39,858 nucleotides of DNA from Klebsormidium nitens (taxonomy: Eukaryota; Streptophyta; Klebsormidiophyceae; Klebsormidiales; Klebsormidiaceae): assembly GCA_000708835.1 (NCBI GenBank), contig DF237610.1, positions 1 through 39,858 on the forward strand, written 5' to 3'. The translations under genes were made by a program, and so were the position numbers. This document shows positions 25,601 to 35,800 of this stretch, in pieces. The notes under the pieces are model-generated. The model was not told the DNA's origin. It did no database searches and worked only from the letters and a program-made list of their open reading frames with translations. The stretch's first letter is position 1. Every line of letters starts with the position of its first letter.

Positions 25601-27613
25601 NNNNNNNNNNNNNNNNNNNNNNNNNNNNNNNNNNNNNNNNNNNNNNNNNNNNNNNNNNNNNNNNNNNNNNNNNNNNNNNNNNNNNNNNNNNNNNNNNNNN
25701 NNNNNNNNNNNNNNNNNNNNNNNNNNNNNNNNNNNNNNNNNNNNNNNNNNNNNNNNNNNNNNNNNNNNNNNNNNNNNNNNNNNNNNNNNNNNGCTGAGCC
25801 TGGCCAGAGCGGAAGAAAAGGGATTAAACAATCAAGGAATTGAGCAAAACTCCTCCCGCCTCCAGCCACGCGCGGTTGGACCTTGACATTGAGGAAAGGC
25901 CTCCTAGTCTGTAAGATGAATGACACTGCCGCCTCCCAAGGTTCCATCTAGATCGGAGTCGGATGCACGGGCTTCGGAAAAGCAACCATTCTGTGCCTGT
26001 AATCTCTTTTTCGAAAATGACTTGAACGAGTCGCTTTGATTCTTTCCGTTTTGCGAGCAGAAGGCGACCTCAGATCAAGCTGAGCTTATAGCGAACTTCA
26101 CATTGATTTCGTTTATCTGAAATCTGAGCAGTTGTGACAGCAATTTGGTCATCTTGGGATTGCGCATTCTGCCCCACTGAGCGGCTTTCAAGCACGAGCC
26201 ACCCGCTTCTGCCATCGGCTGCCTGTGGCGCCTTTGTGGGTGCCTTTACTCACCATGGCCGTCACCTTGAGCACGGCCCTCCTTCTCTCGTGGCTGCGCT
26301 GCTGGCTGCCCCGCCGCCACGCGCGCCACGCCACCCACAACTCGCGCCTCTCCCCCAGTCGCGCCGCCCCAGCCGCCACCTCCGTGGTAAGCACCTCCGC
26401 GCGCGCGGCCTGGGCCTCGCATGAAGCGGACCATGCCGCAGCCTTTTCCACCTGCACCCCTCAGCCAACACTCAGAAGGGCGTCTACTAAGGCTTGCATG
26501 ATTGGGCCGAGCCCAACTGAGTGTCTTTCAGCGGCTGCAACAGCTCGCACTACAGGGGGTAACCCAAGTGGTCGCAAATCAAGCCTGTAGAGAAGCCCCC
26601 CTGAGGCCCTGCTGAACACGTGGAGGCCTCACCTGCACGGCCCACCTCCACTTCCACAGCGCGCGAGCTTCACAGGCCCTGCTGCGCACTTCCCCCACGC
26701 GGCCCGCTATCCTGGCGCAGGCTCGTTGCAGCCGCGCCGCCTGGCACAGGGCCTTCTCCATGCGCGCCCGCATCACGTGTTCCTCTTCAGGGGCGAGCTG
26801 CACCAGCGGGCGGGCCGGCTCAGTACAAGCAAGAGGGCGGGTCTGGCAGGCTGGCTGGATTCACGGGGCCCAGCATACAGCAGGTCTGCAGGGCACTGCA
26901 AGCTGGGCGCCCATTCTTACCGTAGATGACGGAGGTAGCTTTCCCCTGCCGTCGGCGGGTTTGTGCGTCCGGCCCTTTCCCTTACTGGCCTTGCTCCCTG
27001 AAATGGTGCGGGGGCAGCAGCACGGGCAGCTGCGCGCGCCACCCCGCTCATATGACAGGACCCGGGCCAAGTCCAGGCCGAGCTTTGTCTGCAGAGCAGC
27101 GCCGCCGTCATCTTGTCCACACTGATGGCAGGGGCCATCGCAGGGCAGAGCTGCCGGAAAGGCTTGAGAGGAAACCCGTTGGGTCGCCAGAGCTGGGGGA
27201 GCAGGAACCCGGGCAGGGCTGCAGAAATTTGCGAATTCATCGAATTTGAACGCAGTGTCAGACGAAACAAGAGAACTAAGCACATGTACAGATTGACAAC
27301 GACGCGGTACTTGTCCAAACAACAGGACATCAGAGTTGTCTCGGAGACACAGGCAGCGTGTCAGCAAAAGCTGCAGATTGTGTTGTGCACATTCCGTCCT
27401 CTTCTTCGTAGGCATCAACCTCTGCTTGCTCTTGGTGTGAGGATTTGCTTACCTGAGGATGCCCTTGTCCGCGGGTGTGCGGGGCCCCGTGGGCGGCGAG
27501 GCCCATCCCAGTGGTGGGTCATTCTCTTGGGAGGCCCGTGCCCGCTTGGCGGCCATGACAGACTGACCAGCTAGGTCAGGGGGGAGGCTAGCCTGGGCAT
27601 GCCAGGGAGGCAT
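22679..27613 (-). CDS. SFI1: SFI1-like centrin-binding repeat protein, interrupted by an assembly gap
   Basis: Likely centrosome, basal-body or spindle-pole scaffold whose helical repeats bind centrin. Exons: 27453-27613, 26921-27218, 26633-26797, 26254-26451, [gap], 24792-25202, 24366-24545, 23646-24145, 23308-23452, 23018-23125, 22679-22882. They sum to 2370 nt (789 aa) and phases match throughout. From about residue 170 to 650 there are repeated short motifs with a Phe/Leu and a Trp about three residues apart: AFQRW, AFGAWW, AFARWH, CWDTWRE, AFSAWLAW, ALAAWQE, AFLAWR, AFHRW. These sit in Arg/Ala-rich helices, as in the SFI1 family. The N-terminus has a Cys cluster (C80, C84, C87, C118, C120-122) and a start region MPPWHAQASLPP; an inner ATG at 27556 is possible. 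The donor after 24366 seems to be GC rather than GT. Exon 4 ends and exon 5 begins in phase 0, so extra repeat exons could be hidden in the gap. Confidence 0.8.
25196..25811. repeat. 19-bp direct repeat flanking the gap
   Basis: GCTGAGCCTGGCCAGAGCG is found at 25196-25214, directly before the Ns, and again at 25793-25811, directly after them. This is what overlapping contig ends look like when a scaffolder did not merge them. A genuine repeat unit that broke the assembly would look the same. Confidence 0.9.
25215..25792. other. Assembly gap of 578 N
   Basis: Undetermined bases only. On the minus strand the gap sits just upstream of the splice acceptor CTCTGGCCAG that starts the exon ending at 25202. 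Reading frames that run through the Ns are artefacts. Confidence 0.98.
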
Positions 27614-28914
27614 GCAAAGGCGGGACACTACAAGAGCCGTTCGCAGTGATGGCTGGGCAGGAAGACCCAGCTCCGCCCGTCGTGCTGCAGTCACTCAGGG
27701 CAATGCTGCAAAGAAGGGCTCTGTAAGTGGCCCATGCGTGTTCGCCGTCCTACCGGGGGACTCGGGGCGCGTCTTAAAGCTGAGAGTGAGGCACTGCTCG
27801 CATGGCTACACCCAACAGGCTTGGAAGCAACAAAGCTCTGTACTTACATGTCAAAAAGCCAACTTTGAAGGTCGTGATTCAGCATTACACTAAGTAAGAC
27901 CGAGTGAATGGTCTCCTTGCACCATGCCAATGCAGAAGTCTGGTGTTTTCTTATATGCCCTCGTCTGGTCACTGCTGCGGGGTTGCCCTCTGGCTGACAT
28001 GGCATTGCGCGTGTCTCGTTTGATCAAACGTAATAAGTCATTTTGCCAAATCTCTGCCCCTCAACTTTCAAATTTCAGAGAATCTGATCAATTTTGAACT
28101 TCGTGCAAGCACTCTGGCAATGAAGTTGCTTGAAGCGAGAGCTCCCCGTGATCAAAGGTGGGAGGAACCAGCACCCTCACATTCGCAATGCTGCACATCA
28201 CCCATGCCCCATTGGATCTTACAGCGGCAAAAAAAGTTCCTTCTGGCCCCCAACGCAAAATGGCATTTTTTCTTATGTTCGGCTGGCGGCATTAGGCGCC
28301 TTTTGCGAGTCGCGACGTTCTCATCACCATTGGCATAGCACTTTGAACAGTTCTCAGCGCGAGACCCTGCATGCACGTTGTGACAAATCTCGGGATCGGA
28401 TGATCCCATGAAGCTCTGCATTCCCATTCCGAGTGACGCCATCACATCCAAGCGAGACGGACAAGGCAGCCGTCGATGAACACGACTGGACGGTGCACAC
28501 CCCCTTTCGATGAACCGAAACTTTTCAAGAACACCCGACGACGTCTGTGGGCTGGGCGGGCGTCCGCGGCCAATGAAGCGACCCAGCGGCGCGGCCGGCT
28601 AGCCACGGGCGGCCGCGCCCGGGCGGCCCCCGCGATCGAACCACGCAGATCATTTGAACTGGCCATGCATGGCTCTTCGAACTCGGAATGTTTCAATAAA
28701 GTTTTCAATGATGTGAACCCGACCTGAAGTGCTCTAGCTGTGCAATGTGGTGGCGCTTCCATTGCACACTTGTAAAGGAATGCAGCGTCTAGTTTATAAG
28801 AAGAACAGGCGTGATTGCGAGTGCCGCGTCCACCTGGATATAATTGGATCAAGTGCACTGATTGTTTCTCTCCCTTGATCCGGGCGTGCTGTTGGCGTGG
28901 CGCGCTAGGACAGC
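27614..28914. promoter_or_regulatory. Divergent intergenic region between SFI1-like and OEP24 genes
   Basis: This 1.3-kb spacer lies between two ATGs facing away from each other, so both promoters should be here. A TATA-like GATATAATT lies near 28835-28843, about 75 bases before the OEP24 ATG. A GC-rich block of about 85 bases (28556-28640) contains a CCAAT box and a GGCCGCGCCCGGGCGGCC palindrome-like stretch. No gene is evident. Confidence 0.45.
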
Positions 28915-30635
28915 ATGGTGCGGCTGAGTGCCAAGGCGAGCGTGACGCACGCGGCCGATGGCGGCCACAGTTCCCAGCTGGCGCTGGCGCTGCCGGTGGC
29001 AGATGTGAAGGTTAAGGCCACGCTGAAGGACGTGACCCTGACCAAGGAGCCGCGCTACAGGAAGGGGCTGCTGCTTGGGGTGGAGAAGCCAGGCGACTTC
29101 AGCGTCGATTACAACGTGGAGGACGGGGTGAGTGCGGCCGAGGGGACCTGTTGAAAGAGGTCAATTGATGCAAGAAAGGAGGCCATCTGTTGATGTTACA
29201 GCATTGCCGGGGCATCAGTGAAACAGCGGGAGTGAGGTGATGCAATCAAGTGTCTGGTAGATCAGGTGGATTGAATGATGGGGTCTTGGCTTTAACCTTG
29301 GGAGAGCCCCACATTACCACCTGCTTACTGCCCCACCTGCTTAGTCCTGTCATGGGGCGTCAGGGGCAGCATTGCGGTCACATTAGCCCTCTGAAAGGGT
29401 CTGAAACAAGGCACCAGATGAGGACGCCGGAGACTTTGTGTCTGATACAGCCAGGGTTCCATTCTGTTCTGCAAGACAAGGAATGCCACTCATCCGGCGG
29501 CTGCATCATGTAGCAATTTGCCGACAACCCCACCCCATTGATTCACATGATGCGCAAGTTTTGTGAAAGTAAGGAGTCCGCTGCCATGATGTCTATCGCC
29601 TAAAGCCCGCGGGAAGCATGGCGGCCCTGGTGGCATCATTGTACGATTGGAGGGGCCATCGTTATTGCGCAGGCTTGGAAGTTCCAATTTGACACGTCCA
29701 CCAAGGTGCTGGGGCCCCCGCTGAAGCTGTCGTACACGCACGGGCACCTCAAGCACGACACCACCCTGCAAGGCGCTCTGCTGCTGAATCCTGACACCAA
29801 GCTCACCACCAAGTGAGCGGCAGCGCACCCTGCAGGGCAGCCAGTAGATGCTGTCAACATGGCAAACTCTCATGTAAACGTTGCTGAATCTGTGCGTCAC
29901 TATCTCTTCATGTGCATGAATCAGAGGCTAGCTTTTCGAGATGGCTGGCCCCACTGCCATTGAGCAGGTGAGGCCCTGGCCTTGCTTCTGACGGGGCCGC
30001 GCCTGTGGCTGCAGGTGGGACTTCAAGAAGGAGGCGGCCACTGTGAAGCTGAGCCACACGCGGGGCTCCACGACGCTGGAGCCCGCATACGATGCAGGAG
30101 CTGGGACCTTTTCATTTGCCGCAACCCAGCGCATCGCCAAGAAGAGCACGCTGCGGGCCAGCTACGACCAGAAAGGGAAGCAGACGACCGTCGAGTGGAG
30201 CCGACAAGGATCCGACGAAGGGGGCCCAATCAAGGTCAGAACGAAACTCGGTCTTGTGCACCCTTGCCTATAGTAGCAACAAGGTGCCTCGATGAGATGA
30301 AACGAGACGTTGATCAGCAGGAGGCGGCAGGGGTCCATCCTAGATGATGCGGTAGATGGAGGTCCGGCTCCTTTTTGGGCTCGACTGCTTACCGGCAAAC
30401 TTATGGAGAGAATGTCTGCAGGGGCCCCGCTTGGGCATCATCTCGTCCCCAAGTACCACTCGTAAAGCGTTGCAACTTCTTCAAGTGTTGCGCGATCCAT
30501 CAGTGTCACGTTTGGACGATTTGCCCGCTCGTGAACACGACGTTCTGTGCTTCGTTGCAGATTGCGGTGACAACAATAGCGGGCAGAGAGCGACAACGGA
30601 AGGTGGTGCTCGAGAAAGCGTTCAACCTTTTCTGA
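28915..30635 (+). CDS. OEP24: Chloroplast outer envelope pore protein 24 (OEP24)
   Basis: A beta-barrel channel of the plastid outer envelope; in land plants it passes sugars, phosphorylated sugars and charged metabolites with little selectivity. Exons: 28915-29127, 29673-29812, 30015-30234, 30561-30635. They sum to 648 nt, 215 aa, essentially the family length (about 213 in Arabidopsis). Recognisable family stretches in order are KVKATLKDVTL, LLLGVEKPGDFSVDYNV, KFQFDTSTKVLGPPLKLSYT, TVKLSHTRGSTTLEPAYD and TTVEWSRQ. The protein ends AFNLF. As expected for this family there is no cleavable transit peptide and no long hydrophobic helix; the alternating pattern fits beta strands. All splice phases agree. 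The gene shares its upstream spacer with the SFI1-like gene and converges on the LUMINIDEPENDENS gene. Nothing looks broken. Confidence 0.93.
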
Positions 30636-30866
30636 TGTGGTTTCAAACATGTCATCGATGTCCTATCAGAACACATTCGGGCACATTTGCCACTCAAAGG
30701 AAAGTTATGGCGAGACTTGTTGCGGAGGTTGAGGGAACATGTGATGCTGCCGTCAAAGTGATTGTCCACTATTGGCCACCATCGTTACGTACTAGCAATG
30801 GCCTACTCTTTGGGGAATTCGTTGGCCCAATCAGTCACCTTGTACGTGATTGATGAAATCTTTGGA

Positions 30867-30904
30867 CCGGCGGGCACAATAATACTATCCGGCGGGCACA
30901 ATAA
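30867..30904. repeat. 16-bp direct repeat x 2
   Basis: CCGGCGGGCACAATAA occurs at 30867-30882 and again at 30889-30904, six bases apart. Function unknown. Confidence 0.7.
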
Positions 30905-31369
30905 GCCTGAAGAAGTTCACTGCACCAAAGCCTGGCGCGACGGTGCCAGTAATGGAGGTCACAGAAGATAAAAGCGTACATCGCACTCAGGGAGTTGGAT
31001 CGTGCATGATCGAATCTAATTCACGAAACCGTGCATAAAGTTACACGTTTGTGCCGCATCAATCTCGCTTCAGGCTTCCAAATCTACTCGAAGAGGTGTA
31101 CTGATCGCATGATGCAGTCAACCGTTTCTATATATTTGTTCCTAGCTTCCGAATTGGGATTAAATGTATCGATCCGGCCAATCATGAATCTCAATTAATT
31201 AGCTGCATTTGGCACAAGTCATGCATGTGCTAAGCTCGCAAGTCATGCAGCTTATCTAGGTGCGCGCGGCCATGCATGCTCGCATGCGTACTCAATATTC
31301 GATCCATAGCAGCAGACTCAGAGCTATATATACTAGCGCTACTATAGTGACCGCGCATGACAGCGCGCG

Positions 31370-32131
31370 CGCACAAGCTACCTATGGTGGGTCTCGACGG
31401 TATCGACCGCGCGACGGTCCGGTCTCAAAGTTCTTACACCGGTGTTACGTGTCGCGACGAATTGTGTACGCGGCACTGACGACCGTACTCGGCAGTACTT
31501 GAGAATCAGGTCTGAGTTCATGAATTGAACTTTTTCTGACACGTCGATCAACGGTCAAGTGCGTACTATGCGGAGGTACGGTACCGCTCGAGTCTGCGCG
31601 TACATCGATTATGAAATTTATGGTCTTGGTCGGAACTTCCGACTTGAACCACGCAGGAGTACCGCGGTACCCAGACTGAAAGGAGAGTGCAGGAATTTGA
31701 TAGAGCAGTGTAAGGAAAGGCGCTCTGCAAAAATCAACAATGGCGGCCCACTTTGCGCCTCCTATGCTGTTTCTTGAGATTTGTCCTGAACAAAACATGA
31801 TGTTGGAGCTTCAAAGGACCTCTAATGACGCCCTTTCAACATTTTTTTTTGCTTGTCAAAGGTTTCTATAAGCTGCATAAGCCTCCTCATAGTGTGGCAT
31901 TTTTATGCTTCTGTCAAAGTGTAAATCAAAACACTCTGTTACACCATTATGACACTCGGTTACGGCCGAGCAAGATTTTGAAAGTACTCGTGGGTACACG
32001 TTACGGAAGTCCGAGTCGTCGTAACGTGAACCGCCGGTACTACTGACGAAATTTGATACCGGGTCCCACATTTTCGTCGCGGTTTGAGTCGAAGTCGACT
32101 CGGCCGGGACCCACCATAGGTAGCTTGTGCG
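31370..32131. repeat. 762-bp structure with inverted repeats (possible non-autonomous transposon)
   Basis: A perfect 24-bp inverted repeat (31370-31393 with 32108-32131; core ACAAGCTACCTATGG) bounds the unit. Inward, the arms stay recognisably similar in inverted orientation, but with many changes and gaps, for about 130-150 bases (roughly to 31510 and from about 31975). Because of this, antisense ORFs in both arms share the peptide QATYGGSR. The central part has no ORF of note, so any element would be non-autonomous or a relic. It could also be two solo copies of one repeat inserted in opposite directions. Confidence 0.6.
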
Positions 32132-32849
32132 TGATGTGAGTGACAACGTCTGGTCGATCCAATGAGTCTTTGTCGGAATCCATGCATGCGCGCCGTCGAG
32201 TTGAGCCTGAGCTGCAGCTATCATTGAGTAGCGCTGACATGCGCCGCCGCCGCCGCGGTCAGCATGCATGACCGAGACTTGATACGGAGTTAGATCGAAA
32301 CGTCTATATATAGTAAGTATATATGCAATTCTAGCCTGCCAGGCGACAAATGCAGGCTGAGAAAAGATATAAAACAAAGCAATGTAAATTCGACTTGTGA
32401 TACAGCTAGCATGAGGGTTACGGCTGCTTCATGCTGAGCAATCATCGACGCGCTCCAGCCCGGTGAAGTGCACAAACGTGTGGGTGCGCACGGTGGTACG
32501 CCATAATGTCGTTAAGGACTTCGATCTGAAGCAGGGGGCTTCCCGTTCTTAATTTACTTCAAAGGAACGATACACGTTGGACACCTGGAAACTTCGAGAT
32601 ATGACCGCCGTGCAATCGCCTCTGCCGGTGCAGCATTACCGACCAGATGAAGTTGGAGCCAGAATTTTCCAGAACTGCAAATGATGCACATTCTCAATAT
32701 GACCAGGATAGTAACGGGTTCACTTTCACCTCTACATTAGAACTTCAACTGGCGATATGAAATAAGACGAGTCATGAGAGGACCATGACAAGTTGGATTC
32801 TCACCCTCCGGATCTATGCATTTGCTAAGTCTTGTCCTCGGCTGGCTTA

Positions 32850-35800
32850 TTACCAGCCCCGCCAGCTATTGCGCCCTGGTCGTGTGCCATACTGTGGGCC
32901 TGCCGGTCTGCTGTTCTGTCCTGCGTAGCTTGTCTGTGTCCTGTCTAGAGGGGCTCGTCCCCGCGCATACTGCGGCCCGCGTGGCCAGCTTTGATGCGCA
33001 GGGGGGCTCAAATAGTGTGGAGGGGCGGATGGCGCTGCTCCGAAGGTGCCTGGCCGGGGCGGCAGGTACCCCCGGCCGGTGGGCCTGGCCGCTGCTTCGG
33101 CCCACAGTGGAGGACCCGGGGAGCGTCCCCAGCGGCCCAGCGCTCCTTCGGCTGCCCGGAAAGGAGCGGCACGAGGCGCTTCCTGGACGTACTCGTGACC
33201 GTACGACGGCTGCCGCCCTACAGTGGCATCTGCACAGAGAAGCACGCGACTATGAGGAGCGCAAAGGAACGGGAGCTACCCCACGAAAGAAGGCCCGAAT
33301 CAAAGGTCCAGAATAATTGCAGTGTGTTTCAAATTGTGCCTAACAAAACTTCGCTACTTCCGATTGAAAGTTCTCGTTACCACCGAGCGTTTTCGCACCA
33401 GCACGCGCCTGCTCCGTGTTCCACAAAAAGTTCCACAAACAACGCCGTCAGCTACAAGCATCCATTGCCATCCCCTGCGCGCCTCTCACCTGCTGCGCCG
33501 CTGCTGCTCCGCGCTGGCTCCTGCGCCGGGCCGTACGCCTCCGCCAGCGCGGCCTGGTACTCCGCGTCCTCCTCCCCGTCCCCGACGCCGCCCGCAGCCT
33601 CTGCCGCCGCCTGCTGCTGCTGCTGCTGCTGCTTCAGGTCGAGCGTGGTGATCTCGGGCGTCAGCGCGTCGTCGCTCTCGGGCTCGCTCACCGGCGGCGC
33701 GCGCGGCTGGTCCGGGATGAGCGCCGCACTGGGGTACACTGCCGCCAGCGTGGCCGCCGCCTCGTGGGTGCGGCGCGAGGCTTCCTCGCTGTCCTCGCCC
33801 GCGGGGACGCTCCAGGCCGGGTCCAGCCACACTGCTGCACGGAGAAGGGGGCGGAGCACGGTCACGCAGGGGATGCAGGAGGAGGCGACAGTGGGGCGAT
33901 GCGAGGGGTGTCGAGTGGCCCGAAGAGGAGCGACCGGGCTGCTTAGCTGGCTGACCCTCGACTATCTTGCGCTACAAGCCTGGGCTTTGCACGCAATAGG
34001 ATGGGCACGGGCAGGCAACCTGGTATCGCAACAGCCACAAGCAGCCTTCTCACGGCCGCTTAAGTGATGCAGCTGGGGACTTCGGTAAGACACCCGCAAT
34101 CAGAAGATTGACACCTTGTTCCAGTCCGCCGGCTGCCAGTCTGCGTGCACCACCGGGCAGCGGCATGCCGGGGCAGCCTGCCAGACAGATCCAATGAGGC
34201 GAGGGAGCAGGAACCTTCGACAAGTGACAGCGGCGGAACAGTACGTTCTCGAAGCAATCCACAAAACAATTCAAGCCCAATAGGTCCTGCTGTCCCCAGA
34301 CGTGTCGACGACCTTGACAGGACAAGAATGTTGGAGCCCTGAATCTTCACACTGAGTTCGACCAATTCTGTCATTGTAGACTACATTGAACGGGCATGGG
34401 GTCTCGCCACAGTGCGCGTGTGCGGCCCCCTCACCTGGCGGCACTTGCCACGGGATGGCGCGGTCCTCCATGAGCGCCACTGCGCGCGCCCACGCCCCAC
34501 CCTCGCCCCCCTTCTGCGGAGCGGCGCTGCGCCTCTCCTGGGCCAGCAGCGCTGTCACGTGTGCTTCCAACTGCTGCAGCAGGGCCGCGCTCTGCTGCGC
34601 CTCTGCCGACAGCGCCGCGTGGGGCCCCTCTCTCTCTCGCCGCTCCGCCTCGCGTCGCTTTTGCCGCTCCATCTCCGCCACCAGCTGCGCCAGCAGCGGG
34701 TTCGCCGGCCGCGCGGCAGCGACGTGCGCCGGCTGCACCACGGGCTGACGACTCGGCACAGCACTGGCCGGGGGCGGCGCGCTGGGGCCTGGCTGCGTGG
34801 GAGGGGTCGCCACTTGCAGCGCATGTGCCAGAGCGCTGATGGCGGCCACGTCGAGAGCCAGAGGCCCCGCGCTGTTGGACGCGAGCCTAGCGCCAGGCAG
34901 AGCGCCCCCGTCGTAGCCTGGGTCAGGGGTCCAGGTCCCTTGAATTACCGAGGACGCGCTCTCAGTCGTCGTTGGAAGCGGCGGGCCCCCATTCCCGTGC
35001 ACTGGCCCCGCACTGTGAGATGCGGCCGCCGCTGCCTGTGCGTGAGGTGCTCCCTGTTCTGGGAGCCGCTCCTGCTGCGCCGTCGTTGTTTCCCTGCCGT
35101 CCGCCCCAAAAGGCCGTTCTGTCCCGCCATTTCCTGCCAGCCTGCTAACGCGGGCCTGCCCGTCTCCTCGGGCGCCTCCGCTGGCGCGGCTCCTTTGATC
35201 GGCCGCCCTGCCGTTCCTGCCCTGCATCTGGCGGATCAGCTGCTCGCGCGCCTTGGCCTTGAGGATGTCGTCCGCCGACAGCGGCTTCTCTCCCGCCCCG
35301 CCCCGCACCGCCACTGCGTCCTGCAGCAGCGCCGCCACCTCTGTGCCGTTGCTGTCGCGCTGACGGCCTCGCCGCAACAGCTCGGCGAACTTGCCCCCCC
35401 TCTGCCCGTCCCCCCGACCCTTTCCCCCAGTCCGCCCCATCCCCTGCTGCTCAGGCCTGTCTCCGTGCCGAGGTTGTTTCGCGGGGGGTGGTCCCAGGGG
35501 TGAGCCTGCCCGCTTGGCAGCCACACCGGAGGGGCCTGGCAAGGTACGGCCAGGCGGGCCGGAGCGGGGGCCACGCTTGGGGGAAGGGGGGGCTGCCAGC
35601 GCGGCCACAGGAGGAGCGGCCTGGAGCAAATGCGACACAAGAATGGGAAATTATGACAATGAGCGCCATGCTCAAAGAGCGACTGCCGCGTGACGTCGAC
35701 ACATTGGCGACATACTGGCGGGCGACAAATGATCATGCACTGTGGACCTGAGATAGCTGAGAATCTCGGGCCAAGGTGGTCATGAAAGACCGCTCTTACA

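Larger units (their letters stand above)
30636..32849. other. Convergent 3' spacer between OEP24 and LUMINIDEPENDENS genes
   Basis: No gene was recognised; the ORFs here are short and unlike any family I know. The spacer contains a 16-bp tandem repeat (30867-30904), an inverted-repeat structure (31370-32131), and many words such as GCATGC, ATGCATG, TATATA and GCGCGC. Confidence 0.55.

Noticed and set aside
24677-25947. ORFs on both strands running through the N gap
   Set aside because: The Ns are translated as X, so the length is artificial.
34412-35503. Plus-strand ORF (363 codons) opposite LD exon 9
   Set aside because: Antisense shadow of a GC-rich exon; the minus-strand frame has the SADDI and WQVPP motifs.
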